NCBI GenBank assembly: GCA_019635755.1
Contig: JAHBYW010000005.1
Coordinates: forward strand, 310,001 to 374,000
DNA: 64,000 nucleotides
Direction: 5' to 3'
DNA from: Rhizobiaceae bacterium
GTDB lineage: Bacteria; Pseudomonadota; Alphaproteobacteria; Rhizobiales; Rhizobiaceae
The position numbers and the translations under genes were made by a program. Below, piece by piece: positions 34,264 through 43,057 of the stretch; within the stretch, counting starts at the first letter, position 1; each line of letters starts with the position of its first letter. The notes beneath the pieces were generated by a model. It had not been told where the DNA came from. It saw only the letters and a list, made by a program, of their open reading frames with translations, and did no database searches.

Positions 34264-36618
34264 ATGGGTATCGAAGGCATCGGCGCCCGCGTGGCGCGCA
34301 AGGAAGACAAGCGGTTCATCACCGGCGCCGGCCGCTATGTCGACGACATGGTCGTGCCGGGCATGAAGCATGCGGCGTTCGTGCGCTCGCCGCATCCGCA
34401 TGCCGAGATCACCGGCATCGACGTGTCGAAGGCGAAGGCGATGCCGGGCGTCATCGGCGTGCTGGCGGGTAAGGAACTGAAGGCCGACGGCATCGGCAAC
34501 CTGATCTGCGGCTGGATGATCCATTCCAAGGATGGCACGCCGATGAAGATGGGCGCCTGGTCGCCGCTGGCCGTCGACCGCGTCCGCTATGTCGGCGACG
34601 CTGTGGCGATCGTGGTCGCCGAGACCAAGGGCCAGGCTCGCGACGCGGCCGAGGCGGTGGCGGTTTCCTACAAGGAGCTGCCGGCCGTGACCGACGCGGC
34701 CGAGGCGCTGAAGAAGGGCGCGCCGCAGCTGCACCCCGAGGCCGAGGGCAACCTGATCTTCGACTGGGAGCTCGGCGACGGCAAGGCGACGGACGCTGCC
34801 ATGGCCGGCGCGGCGCATGTCACCAAGATGCACATTCTGAACAACCGGCTGGTGCCGAATGCCATGGAGCCGCGCGCCGCGCTCGGCCACTACGACAAGG
34901 CGGAGGACCACTACACCTGCTGGACGACGTCGCAGAACCCGCATGTCGCGCGGCTGGTGATGAGCGCCTTCTACAACGTCGCGCCGGAGAACAAGCTGCG
35001 CGTCATCGCGCCGGACGTCGGCGGCGGCTTCGGCTCAAAGATCTACATCTACCCGGAAGAGATCGTCTGCCTGTGGGCGTCGAAGAAGACCGGCGTGCCG
35101 GTGAAGTGGGTGGCCGACCGCACGGAGAGCTTCCTCTGCGACGCGCATGGCCGCGACCACATCACCGAGGTGCAGCTCGGCTTCGACGCCGACAACCGCA
35201 TGGTGGCGCTGAAGGTCGACACGATCGCCAATCTCGGCGCCTACATGTCGCTGTTCTCGTCCTGCGTGCCGACCTATCTCTACGCGACGCTGCTGTCGGG
35301 CCAGTACGCCATCCCGGCGATCCACGCCAATGTGCGCACGGTCTACACCAACACCGCGCCGGTCGACGCCTACCGCGGCGCCGGGCGGCCGGAGGCGACC
35401 TATCTGATCGAGCGCATCGTCGAGACCGCGGCGCGTGAGCTCAACGTCAGCCCGGCCGAGCTGCGGCGGAAGAACTTCATCAGATCCTTCCCGTACCAGA
35501 CGCCGGTGATCATGAACTACGACGCCGGCGACTACGAGGCCTCGCTCGACGCCGCAATGAAGGCCGTCGATTACGCCGGCTTCGGCAAGCGGCGCGAGGA
35601 CGCCAAGAAGCGCGGCAAGCTGCGCGGCATCGGCATGGCGAACTACATCGAGGCCTGCGGCATCGCGCCGTCGGCCGCGGTCGGCTCGCTGGGCGCCGGC
35701 GTCGGCCTGTGGGAATCGGCCGAGGTGCGCGTCAACGCCGTCGGCACGATCGAGATCCTGACAGGCTCGCACAGCCACGGCCAGGGCCACGAGACGACCT
35801 TCGCGCAGCTCGCGTCGGGCCGCTTCGGCATCCCGATCGAGCAGGTGTCCATCGTCCATGGCGACACCGACAAGGTGCAGATGGGCATGGGCACATACGG
35901 CTCGCGGTCCGGCGCCGTCGGCATGTCGGCGATCGTCAAGGCGCTCGACAAGGTCGAGGCGAAGGCGAAGAAGATCGCCGCGCACCTGATGGAGGCCGAC
36001 GAGGGCGACATCGTCATCGAGAACGGCACGCTGAAGGTTGCCGGCACGGACAAGAACGTGCCGTGGTTCCAGGTGGCGCTCGCGGCCTACACCGCGCACA
36101 ACCTGCCGGCCGGCATGGAGCCGGGCCTGAAGGAAGGCGCCTTCTACGATCCGGCGAACTTCACCTTCCCGGCCGGCTGCTACATCTGCGAGGTCGAGGT
36201 CGATCCCGACACCGGCCGCACGGAGGTGATCCAGTTCGTCGCCGCTGACGACTTCGGCAACATCATCAACCCGATGATCGTCGAGGGCCAGGTGCATGGC
36301 GGCGTGGCGCAGGGCATCGGCCAGGCGCTGCTGGAAGGCGCTCACTACGACCCGGCGTCGGGCCAGCTGATGACGGCGAGCTACATGGACTACACCATGC
36401 CGCGCGCCGACGACCTGCCGTCGTTCAAGGTGTCGACCACCAACACGCCGTGCCCGAACAATCCGCTCGGCATCAAGGGCTGCGGCGAGGCCGGCGCGAT
36501 CGGTTCGCCGCCGGCGGTCATCAACGCCATCACCGACGCCATCGGCAACAACGACCTGACGATGCCCGCGACGCCCCAGAAGGTCTGGGCGGCGATCCGG
36601 GCCGCGACGAAGCACTGA
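34264..36618 (+). CDS. Molybdenum hydroxylase large subunit, form-II CoxL-like
   Basis: The 784-residue xanthine-oxidase-family molybdopterin subunit starts at ATG 34264 behind GGAGG. The Mo-site loop reads AYRGAGR at residues 369-375. Genuine aerobic CO dehydrogenase (form I) has AYRCSFR with the Cu-binding Cys, so this is form II and CO oxidation should not be assumed. The catalytic base is E742 in [18 protein letters not shown] and [15 protein letters not shown] (Mo-cofactor contacts) are present. Full length and intact. Physiological substrate is unknown. No insertion chaperones (CoxD/E/F or XdhC) lie in this window. Confidence 0.9.
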   Translation: MGIEGIGARVARKEDKRFITGAGRYVDDMVVPGMKHAAFVRSPHPHAEITGIDVSKAKAMPGVIGVLAGKELKADGIGNLICGWMIHSKDGTPMKMGAWSPLAVDRVRYVGDAVAIVVAETKGQARDAAEAVAVSYKELPAVTDAAEALKKGAPQLHPEAEGNLIFDWELGDGKATDAAMAGAAHVTKMHILNNRLVPNAMEPRAALGHYDKAEDHYTCWTTSQNPHVARLVMSAFYNVAPENKLRVIAPDVGGGFGSKIYIYPEEIVCLWASKKTGVPVKWVADRTESFLCDAHGRDHITEVQLGFDADNRMVALKVDTIANLGAYMSLFSSCVPTYLYATLLSGQYAIPAIHANVRTVYTNTAPVDAYRGAGRPEATYLIERIVETAARELNVSPAELRRKNFIRSFPYQTPVIMNYDAGDYEASLDAAMKAVDYAGFGKRREDAKKRGKLRGIGMANYIEACGIAPSAAVGSLGAGVGLWESAEVRVNAVGTIEILTGSHSHGQGHETTFAQLASGRFGIPIEQVSIVHGDTDKVQMGMGTYGSRSGAVGMSAIVKALDKVEAKAKKIAAHLMEADEGDIVIENGTLKVAGTDKNVPWFQVALAAYTAHNLPAGMEPGLKEGAFYDPANFTFPAGCYICEVEVDPDTGRTEVIQFVAADDFGNIINPMIVEGQVHGGVAQGIGQALLEGAHYDPASGQLMTASYMDYTMPRADDLPSFKVSTTNTPCPNNPLGIKGCGEAGAIGSPPAVINAITDAIGNNDLTMPATPQKVWAAIRAATKH

Positions 36619-36630
36619 GGGGGAACCGCG

Positions 36631-37425
36631 ATGTATTCGGTCAACTACCACCGCGCGACGTCGGTCGCGGACGCGGCATCGAAGGCCAAGGGCGAGGCCA
36701 AGTACCTGGCCGGCGGCATGACGCTCATCCCGACGATGAAGCAGCGCCTGGCGCAGCCCGGCGACGTCATCGACCTGATGCACATCGGCGAGCTCAAAGG
36801 CATCAAGGTCGAGGGCAAGGTCGTGACGATCGGCGCCGGAACGACCCACGCCGAGGTGGCGGCGAGTGCCGCGATCAAGGCGGTGTGTCCCGCGCTCTGC
36901 CACCTGGCGTCGCATATCGGCGACCCGCATGTGCGCCACCGCGGCACCATCGGCGGCTCGATCGCCAACAACGACCCGGCGGCGGACTACCCGGCCGCCA
37001 TGCTGGCGCTCGACGCCACCATCGCCACCAACAAGCGCAAGATCCCGGCCGGCGATTTCTTCACCGGCCTGTTCGAGACGGCGCTGGAGGAGGGCGAGAT
37101 CGTCACCGCCGTGACCTTCGTGGCGCCGGACAAGGCCGGCTACGAGAAGTTCCCGAATCCCGCGTCGCGCTACGCGATGACCGGTGTCTTCGTGGTGCTG
37201 GACGGCGGGTCCGTCCGTGCCGCCGTCACCGGCGCGGGCGAGACTGGCGTGTTCCGGTCGGTCGAGATCGAGAACGCGCTGGCGGGCAAGTTCGAGGCGT
37301 CCGCCCTCGATGCCGTCACGGTTCCGGCCGACGGATTGATGAGCGACATGCACGCCTCGGCGGACTATCGCGCGAACCTCGTCAAGGTCATGGCCAAACG
37401 CGCGGTGGGCCGCGCCAAGGGCTGA
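36631..37425 (+). CDS. coxM: Molybdenum hydroxylase FAD-binding (medium) subunit, CoxM-type
   Basis: The 264-residue FAD subunit has the first FAD motif [14 protein letters not shown] and the second [18 protein letters not shown]. The C-terminal CODH-type FAD domain includes [19 protein letters not shown]. It relays electrons from the Fe-S subunit to quinone or another acceptor. It lies 12 bp after the large-subunit gene with GGGG before ATG, completing a three-subunit enzyme. It ends KRAVGRAKG. Confidence 0.92.
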   Translation: MYSVNYHRATSVADAASKAKGEAKYLAGGMTLIPTMKQRLAQPGDVIDLMHIGELKGIKVEGKVVTIGAGTTHAEVAASAAIKAVCPALCHLASHIGDPHVRHRGTIGGSIANNDPAADYPAAMLALDATIATNKRKIPAGDFFTGLFETALEEGEIVTAVTFVAPDKAGYEKFPNPASRYAMTGVFVVLDGGSVRAAVTGAGETGVFRSVEIENALAGKFEASALDAVTVPADGLMSDMHASADYRANLVKVMAKRAVGRAKG

Positions 37426-37581
37426 GGCCGCCCGCTCCCGATTCGCACTGGCGCCGGCGCGCCGGTGCGGTATTGTAGCTACGCCTAATGTGACTGCGGC
37501 CGTGGCACGGTCGAGCCTCGCCGGTCGATGCCGGCAAGGAGTCGTCCCGGCCGTCAACCGTACGGTGAGGGAGGGAACACC

Positions 37582-37884
37582 ATGACCGCCTACAATACCG
37601 TTCGCATGCGCGTGAAGCCCGGACGCGAGGCCGATTACCTGAAAAGCCATGAGGCCATGGACAGCAAGGCCCTGAAGGCCGCGGGGCTGCGCAAGTTCAC
37701 GATCATCAAGACCGGCGACCGCACCTATTGCGTGATCGGCGAGTGGGACAGCTTCGACGGCCTGGCCAAGGCAAGGCCGCAGATGATCGCCCAGCTCGAC
37801 CGCATGCGCGACATGCTGGAGGACCTCGGCGGCGGGCTGGGCGTCACCGACCCTGTGTCCGGCGAGGTGGTGTTCGAGCGGTAA
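37582..37884 (+). CDS. Small dimeric alpha/beta-barrel (antibiotic-monooxygenase-like) protein
   Basis: The 100-residue protein begins MTAYNTVRMRVKPGREADYL. It continues with GLRKFTIIKTGDRTYCVIGE and WDSFDGLAKARPQMIAQLDR, and ends DLGGGLGVTDPVSGEVVFE. The strand-helix pattern (VKPG-x-E, later GEW-x-S-F-D) is that of ABM/dimeric ferredoxin-like barrel proteins. It has a strong SD (GAGGGAGG) and is separated from the hydroxylase operon by 156 bp containing a GC-rich palindrome. The function is not known. Confidence 0.65.
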   Translation: MTAYNTVRMRVKPGREADYLKSHEAMDSKALKAAGLRKFTIIKTGDRTYCVIGEWDSFDGLAKARPQMIAQLDRMRDMLEDLGGGLGVTDPVSGEVVFER

Positions 37885-37944
37885 GGCCGAGGCCGCCGCC
37901 GGCGCGCCCTTGGAATCGGCGCCCGATGCCGCCACATTGGCGGC

Positions 37945-38346
37945 ATGGCGCGACGCAGCTCATCCATCGGTTTTCTCGGCCGCTTCGGGCGGTCCGAGGA
38001 TCTGCGCGCGCTCGACGCCGCGATGAAGGCTGTCGACCTCCACCCGGCGCTGGTGCCGGAAGGGCTGAAGCTTGCCGTCTCGAATCTCATGAAGGATCAT
38101 GCCGGCGACGGCGAGCCGCCGGCGCACGCCTATCCCTTCGTCGCGACCCTGTTCGCCTATTGCCTGCTCGGGCCGGAACATTTCGCGGCGGCCAATGGCG
38201 CCGAGACTGCCGCATCCGCCGAAACGCGGATCGAGGCGGCGATCGACGACGCGGACGGCCTGGACGCGCAGCTGGTCCTGCTCGCGCTGCATTCGCGGCT
38301 GATCCGGCCGGAAGTCGTCGAGCGCTTCGGGCTGGAGATCGGATAG
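37945..38346 (+). CDS. Hypothetical helical protein
   Basis: This 133-residue frame has strong GC3 codon bias and begins MARRSSSIGFLGRFGRSEDL. It is mostly helical, with conserved-looking segments ALVPEGLKLAVSNLMKDHAG and YPFVATLFAYCLLGPEHFAA. I recognise the layout from rhizobial genomes only as an uncharacterised protein. It has no signal peptide or membrane segment. It sits 60 bp after the small barrel protein on the same strand. Confidence 0.6.
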   Translation: MARRSSSIGFLGRFGRSEDLRALDAAMKAVDLHPALVPEGLKLAVSNLMKDHAGDGEPPAHAYPFVATLFAYCLLGPEHFAAANGAETAASAETRIEAAIDDADGLDAQLVLLALHSRLIRPEVVERFGLEIG

Positions 38347-38414
38347 CGCTGCGGGCGATTGCCGGCGCGCGCGGGCCAGCCTATAGCCGGCAGCGCAGCC
38401 GGGAGATCGCATTC

Positions 38415-39200
38415 ATGCCCATCAACGCCGTCGTCTGGGGCGAAAACGTCCACGAGCGGACCAACAAGATCGTCCAGGGCATCTATCCCGACGGGATGCA
38501 CGCAACGATCGCCGCCGCGCTGAACACGGACAGGGCGATCAAGGCGACAACGGCCACGCTGCAGGAGAAGGACCACGGGCTGAGCGAGGCGCGGCTCGCG
38601 CGCACCGACGTGCTGCTGTGGTGGGGGCACGCCGCCCATGCCGAGGTGCGCGACGACATCGTCGAGCGCGTCGCGACGCGGGTCTGGGAGGGCATGGGAC
38701 TGATCGTCCTGCACTCCGGCCACTACTCCAAGATCTTCAAGAAGCTCATGGGCTCGCCCTGTTCGCTGCAATGGCGCGAGGCGGGGGAACGCGAGCGCGT
38801 CTGGGTGATCAATCCGAACCACCCGATCGCGGCCGGGCTCGGCGACCGGATCGAGCTGGACCAGTCCGAGATGTATGGCGAGCCCTTCTCGGTTCCGGAG
38901 CCGCTGGAGACCGTGTTCCTGTCCTGGTACCAGGGCGGCGAAGTGTTCCGGTCCGGCCTTACCTGGCGCCGCGGCGCGGGCTCCATCTTCTATTTCTCGC
39001 CCGGCCACGAGACCTATCCGATCTACCACGATGCCGCCGTGCAGCAGGTGCTGCGCAACGCGGTGAAGTGGGCGGCGAATCCGGCGCCGGCCTGGTCGTC
39101 GATCACCCGGGCGCACAACGTGCCCACGCCAGAGGCGCCCGAGAAGATCAAGCAGCGCGGTCCGCGGCTCCACAAGGATGGGGACGAAGGCCTGCGCTGA
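38415..39200 (+). CDS. ThuA-like sugar/trehalose utilisation protein
   Basis: The 261-residue protein has a class I glutamine-amidotransferase-like fold. Characteristic pieces are VVWGENVHERTNKIVQGIYP, DVLLWWGHAAHAEVRDDIVE, GLIVLHSGHYSKIFKKLMG, and the late IFYFSPGHETYPIYHDAAVQ. In Sinorhizobium ThuA acts with the dehydrogenase ThuB in disaccharide use. Here too it is followed by a Gfo/Idh/MocA dehydrogenase whose ATG overlaps the stop (TGATG). It begins at ATG 38415; the long upstream frame has no family likeness. Confidence 0.88.
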   Translation: MPINAVVWGENVHERTNKIVQGIYPDGMHATIAAALNTDRAIKATTATLQEKDHGLSEARLARTDVLLWWGHAAHAEVRDDIVERVATRVWEGMGLIVLHSGHYSKIFKKLMGSPCSLQWREAGERERVWVINPNHPIAAGLGDRIELDQSEMYGEPFSVPEPLETVFLSWYQGGEVFRSGLTWRRGAGSIFYFSPGHETYPIYHDAAVQQVLRNAVKWAANPAPAWSSITRAHNVPTPEAPEKIKQRGPRLHKDGDEGLR

Positions 39201-40246
39201 TGCCGAAGCTCCTGCTGATCGGTACCGGCAACATCGCCGCGTCCCACGTCCGCGAGTTCGGCGCGATCCGAGGCTGCACATTCGTCGCCTGCGCAGACCC
39301 GGTTCCGGGCCGGGCGCAGGCATTCGCGCGCGAGCACGGGATCGCCCGAGCCTTCGAAAGCCTCGCCGACGCGCTGGACTGGGGCAAGTTCGACGCCGTT
39401 GTAAACTGCACGCCCGACGCCGCCCATAAGGCGACCTCGCTGGCCGCGATCGCGGCCGGCAAGCATGTGCTGTGCGAGAAGCCGCTGGCTCCCACCGCGC
39501 CGGATGCCCTCGACATGGCCGAGGCGGTCGAGGCCGCCGGGCTGATCAACCTGGTGAACCTCTCCTATAGGAACGCGCCGGCCATCCAGCGTGCCCGCTC
39601 GATCGTCGAGGCGGGCGGCCTGGGCGAGCTGCGGCACGTCGAGGCGAGCTACCGGCAGAGCTGGCTGGTGGCGAAATACTGGGGCGACTGGCGCGCCAGC
39701 GACACGTGGCTGTGGCGCCTTTCGACGCGGCACGGCTCGACCGGCGTGCTGGGGGACGTGGGCGTCCACATCATCGACTTCGCGACCTATGGCGCGTGCG
39801 AGGACGTGGCGAGCGTCAGGGCCGACGTCGTCACCTTCCCGAAGGCGGAGGGCGACCGCGTCGGCCACTATGTCCTCGACGCCAATGACAGCGTCGCGAT
39901 GACGGCACGGCTGTCGAACGGCGCGCTGGCGACGATCCTCGCGACCCGCTACGCGACCGGCTATGTGAACGAGCTGTCGCTCGCGCTGCACGGCACCAAG
40001 GGCGCCCTGCGCGTCGAGACCGACGGCCACGCCTCGCGCCTGCTCGGCTGTCTGGGCGCCGATGTCGATCGCGGCCGGTGGAAAAAGCTCGAAACGCCGC
40101 CGACGCCGCGCAATGCGGAACGCTTTGCCAAGGCGCTGCGCACGGGCATCAACGGCGATCCGACGTTCCGCCGCGCCGCCGACGTGCAGAAGGTCATCGA
40201 CGCCGCCTTCAAGAGCGGCAGGACGGGCAGGGCGGTCGCGATCTGA
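39200..40246 (+). CDS. Gfo/Idh/MocA-family oxidoreductase (ThuB-like partner)
   Basis: The 348-residue dehydrogenase has an N-terminal Rossmann fold (LLLIGTGNIAASHVREF), the motif HVLCEKPLAPTAPDAL with the family's EKP lysine, and a C-terminal substrate domain including TGVLGDVGVHIIDFATYGAC. It uses NAD(P) to oxidise a sugar derivative. Start overlaps the ThuA-like stop by one base, indicating coupled translation. Substrate not deducible. Confidence 0.88.
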   Translation: MPKLLLIGTGNIAASHVREFGAIRGCTFVACADPVPGRAQAFAREHGIARAFESLADALDWGKFDAVVNCTPDAAHKATSLAAIAAGKHVLCEKPLAPTAPDALDMAEAVEAAGLINLVNLSYRNAPAIQRARSIVEAGGLGELRHVEASYRQSWLVAKYWGDWRASDTWLWRLSTRHGSTGVLGDVGVHIIDFATYGACEDVASVRADVVTFPKAEGDRVGHYVLDANDSVAMTARLSNGALATILATRYATGYVNELSLALHGTKGALRVETDGHASRLLGCLGADVDRGRWKKLETPPTPRNAERFAKALRTGINGDPTFRRAADVQKVIDAAFKSGRTGRAVAI

Positions 40247-40252
40247 CCCGGC

Positions 40253-41206
40253 TCAGTTGGCGAACAGCGCCGCCCGCGCCGCCGCGTATTCGTCAGCCAG
40301 CCGGTGCACCAGCGCGGCGGCAGGCACGACCGCATCGACCGCACCGATCCCCTGGCCGCAGCCCCAGATGTGCTTCCACGCCTTGGTCTCGCTGCTGGCG
40401 AAGTTCATCTTCGTCGGGTCCGACGCCGGCAGGTTGTCGGGGTCCATACCCTGCGCGCGCACGGAGCCCTTCAGATAGTTGCCGTGCACGCCGGTGAAGA
40501 GGTTCGAGTAGACGATGTCGGCCGCCTTCGACTCGACGATCATCTGCTTGTATTCGTCCAGCGCGCGCGCTTCCTCGGTGGCGATGAAGGGCGAGCCGAT
40601 ATAGGCGAGGTCGGCGCCCATGGCTTGAGCGGCGAGGATCGCGCCACCATTGGCGATCGCGCCGGAAAGCAGCAGCGGCCCGTCGAACCACTGTCGGATC
40701 TCCTGCACGAGGGCGAAGGGCGACAGGGTGCCGGCATGGCCGCCGGCGCCTGCGGCGACCGCGATCAGCCCGTCGGCACCCTTCTCGATGGCCTTCCGCG
40801 CATGGCGGTCGTGGATGACGTCGTGCAGCACGATGCCGCCATAGGCGTGGACCGCGTCATTCACCTCAGGCACCGCGCCGAGCGAGGTGATGACCACCGG
40901 CACCTTGTGCTTCACGCATGTCGCCAGATCCTGCTCGAGCCGCGTGTTCGACTTGTGGACGATGTGGTTGAGCGCGAAGGGCGCGGCGGGCGATCCCGGG
41001 TTCTCCTCGTCGTGGCGGGCGAGCGCCTCGCCGATCTCGGAGAGCCAGTCGTCCAGCTGTTCCTGCGGCCGTGCGTTGAGCGCCGGGAAGGAACCGACTA
41101 TCCCCGCGCGGCATTGGGCAATGACCAGCGCGGGATGGGAGATGATGAAGAGAGGCGCCCCGACGACCGGGATGCGAAGGGATTTCAGGCGGTCCGGCAA
41201 CGCCAT
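40253..41206 (-). CDS. Nitronate monooxygenase / 2-nitropropane dioxygenase family
   Basis: The 317-residue FMN enzyme has a TIM barrel. Family marks are RIPVVGAPLFIISHPALVIA at the N-terminus, GIVGSFPALNARP, GADGLIAVAAGAGGHAG (FMN phosphate loop) and SGAIANGGAILAAQAMGADL. It oxidises alkyl nitronates, though members often have unknown metabolic substrates. A LiuR-type operator at 41225-41246 lies just before the start codon, linking it to branched-chain or fatty acyl-CoA catabolism. It is convergent with the ThuB-like gene. Confidence 0.88.
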   Translation of the reverse strand: MALPDRLKSLRIPVVGAPLFIISHPALVIAQCRAGIVGSFPALNARPQEQLDDWLSEIGEALARHDEENPGSPAAPFALNHIVHKSNTRLEQDLATCVKHKVPVVITSLGAVPEVNDAVHAYGGIVLHDVIHDRHARKAIEKGADGLIAVAAGAGGHAGTLSPFALVQEIRQWFDGPLLLSGAIANGGAILAAQAMGADLAYIGSPFIATEEARALDEYKQMIVESKAADIVYSNLFTGVHGNYLKGSVRAQGMDPDNLPASDPTKMNFASSETKAWKHIWGCGQGIGAVDAVVPAAALVHRLADEYAAARAALFAN

Positions 41207-41224
41207 GAGGAGGACTCGCTGCGA

Positions 41225-41246
41225 TTGACGTTTTCGTAAACGTAAC
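41225..41246. promoter_or_regulatory. LiuR-type operator before nitronate monooxygenase
   Basis: TTGACGTTTTCG followed by TAAACGTAAC. The outer arms match the site at 57323 (TTGACGTTT ... AAACGTCAA), with the left arm exact and one base different in the right arm. It lies 19-40 bp upstream of the start codon of the minus-strand gene, a normal promoter position. Binding by the MerR-family protein of 56744 is inferred. Confidence 0.7.
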
Positions 41247-41421
41247 TCCTCTAGCGCCGCCGGATTGGGGGCGCAATCCCGCGAAACCGGACGGCGGCGG
41301 CGGAGTTTGGCGTTAATTCAAGTCAAATTCTTTTGATGTATGCTGTTTGATGCGGCTTGTGTTGCGACAGCCGTACCTTGGCGCTAACGGTCGCAACACT
41401 GCCCGAGCGAAGGGAAGTCTA

Positions 41422-43050
41422 TTGGACGCAGTCGAGAAAGCGATCCGAAGCGCGCTCGAGAATGGCGATGCCGACGAGCGCAGCTTCCGCGAGAGCGTCT
41501 ACCGAAAGGCGTTCGCGGCGCTTGAGCGCGCCATCGATACGAATCCCGGCATCACGCCGGAGGTCGCCGAGCGTCGTCGCGCCAGCGTGCAGGCCAAGAT
41601 CGCCGAGATCGAATCGGAGTTCATCCCGGCCCTGCCGGCGATCGAGCCAGCGCCGAGGGCGCCGGCCGAACCGATGTACCGGGCGCCGTTCGAGCCGTCC
41701 CCGCGAGCCGCTCCGCCGGTTCCCGCGGCGGGTGCCCATGAGCCCAGGTCGGACGGCGCGCGAGCGTGGGCCGACCCCCGCCCGGCCGACCCCCGCCCGG
41801 CCGACCCCCGTCCGGCCGACCCCCGTCCGGCAGAACCTCGCCTCTCCGAACCTCGTCCGGCGGAACCTCGCCCTGCCGAACCGCGCGCCGAGTTGCGTCA
41901 GCCGCCGGCGCCTCCTGTTGCACCGCCAGCGCCGCCCCGGGTGGAGGCGCCGCCCGCGCGCACACCGCCCCCCGTCGCCGCGCCCCCCGTCGCCGCACCC
42001 TCGCGCCAGGACGCCGGCGGCCGCATCGAGCCTTCCTTCGGCAGGCCTGCGCCCGATCCCGCCCCTGTCCCGCGCGACCGTTGGAGCGTCGATCCCGCCA
42101 TCGAAGCCCCGGCGCCGGCACGCCCGCCGGTTCCCGCGGAGCCCACGGCGCCTGTCCCTGCGGCGATGCCCGCCGACGAGGCGGTCCCGCCGCCCGCCGT
42201 CGCACCGATGGCTGCTCCGGCATCAGGCGCGGCTTCCACGCCCGGCATGATGCCCACGGTCGAGGCCGATCCGAACGGCCCCGTGCCCCGGTCGCTCTTC
42301 CCGGACCTGGACGATTTCGGCCCGCCCGGGACGAAGCCGTCCATCGGGCCCGAAGCCGAGGCTGCCGTCATCACCGCGGCCGGCGGTCCCAATGTCCGGC
42401 GCGAGCGCCGGCGGCCCTTCGCGGCCATGTTCCTCGCGGCGACGCTGGTCGGCGCAGTCGGCATCGGCATCTGGTGGGCCGTCTCGACAGGTCTGTTCAG
42501 GCTGCCCGGCGACGATGGCAGCGTTCCCAACCCGCCGATCGCCGGGGAGGAGGATTTCATCCCCGAGGACGAGAACAATGCGCCGCAGATGCCGGGCGAG
42601 GCGGACGCCGAGCGCGCCTGGGTGACGGTCTTCTCGCCGGCCGATCCGACGGTCGTGAACGCCCCGGCGGGCACCAGCGCCGAAGTGATCGAGGACGACA
42701 GCGGCGAGTTCATCCGCATCCGCTCCGGCGGGTCGGGGTCCTGGGTTCTGTTCGACGTCGGGCAGGGCGTGCTGGAGCAACTCGCCGGAAAGGTGGCGAC
42801 GTTCGACATCGTCGCCCGTTCCGAAGAGGGCGCCGAAACGCAGTTCGCCGTCGAGTGCAATTTCGGCGACCTCGGCGACTGCGGCCGCAAGCGCTACGCG
42901 GCCGTCCCTTCGAAGGGCGACTTCCTGTTCGAGGTGACGATGCCGGCCGGCCGGCCGGGCGCCGCGGGGACGATCGGCATCAACACCGACATCACCAATG
43001 CCGGCAAGGCGCTGGACGTCTACGAGATACGCGTCTCGACCAGCCAGTAG
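41422..43050 (+). CDS. Proline-rich single-pass membrane protein, unknown function
   Basis: About 542 residues from TTG 41422 (AGGGAAG upstream). An in-frame ATG at 41347 lacks an SD. An N-terminal helical region (DAVEKAIRSALENGDADERS, VYRKAFAALERAI) precedes a ~210-residue disordered segment rich in Pro/Ala, including five-residue repeats (DPRPA/EPRPA). One membrane helix follows (FAAMFLAATLVGAVGIGIWW, about residue 360). The last ~150 residues look like a periplasmic beta-sandwich (IRIRSGGSGSWVLFDVGQGV). The layout suggests an envelope-spanning protein with a cytoplasmic N-terminus and periplasmic domain. Similar uncharacterised proteins exist in rhizobia, as I recall. It has no operon partner. 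Confidence 0.75.
   Translation: MDAVEKAIRSALENGDADERSFRESVYRKAFAALERAIDTNPGITPEVAERRRASVQAKIAEIESEFIPALPAIEPAPRAPAEPMYRAPFEPSPRAAPPVPAAGAHEPRSDGARAWADPRPADPRPADPRPADPRPAEPRLSEPRPAEPRPAEPRAELRQPPAPPVAPPAPPRVEAPPARTPPPVAAPPVAAPSRQDAGGRIEPSFGRPAPDPAPVPRDRWSVDPAIEAPAPARPPVPAEPTAPVPAAMPADEAVPPPAVAPMAAPASGAASTPGMMPTVEADPNGPVPRSLFPDLDDFGPPGTKPSIGPEAEAAVITAAGGPNVRRERRRPFAAMFLAATLVGAVGIGIWWAVSTGLFRLPGDDGSVPNPPIAGEEDFIPEDENNAPQMPGEADAERAWVTVFSPADPTVVNAPAGTSAEVIEDDSGEFIRIRSGGSGSWVLFDVGQGVLEQLAGKVATFDIVARSEEGAETQFAVECNFGDLGDCGRKRYAAVPSKGDFLFEVTMPAGRPGAAGTIGINTDITNAGKALDVYEIRVSTSQ
41771..41835 (+). repeat. 15-bp tandem repeats inside the proline-rich gene
   Basis: Four near-identical 15-bp units (GACCCCCGCCCGGCC and GACCCCCGTCCGGC variants) encode Asp-Pro-Arg-Pro-Ala. 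Degenerate Glu-Pro-Arg-Pro-Ala units follow to about 41880. Units with identical third positions suggest recent slippage, so the copy number may vary between strains. Confidence 0.8.
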
Positions 43051-43057
43051 GCAGGCG

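Noticed and set aside
34264-36618. Annotation as true aerobic CO dehydrogenase.
   Set aside because: The active-site loop is AYRGAGR, not AYRCSFR; the Cu ligand Cys is missing.
35035-37935. 966-codon minus-strand frame opposite the molybdenum hydroxylase large and medium subunit genes.
   Set aside because: Antisense of intact, motif-complete genes; His/Arg/Val-rich translation typical of codon-bias shadow.
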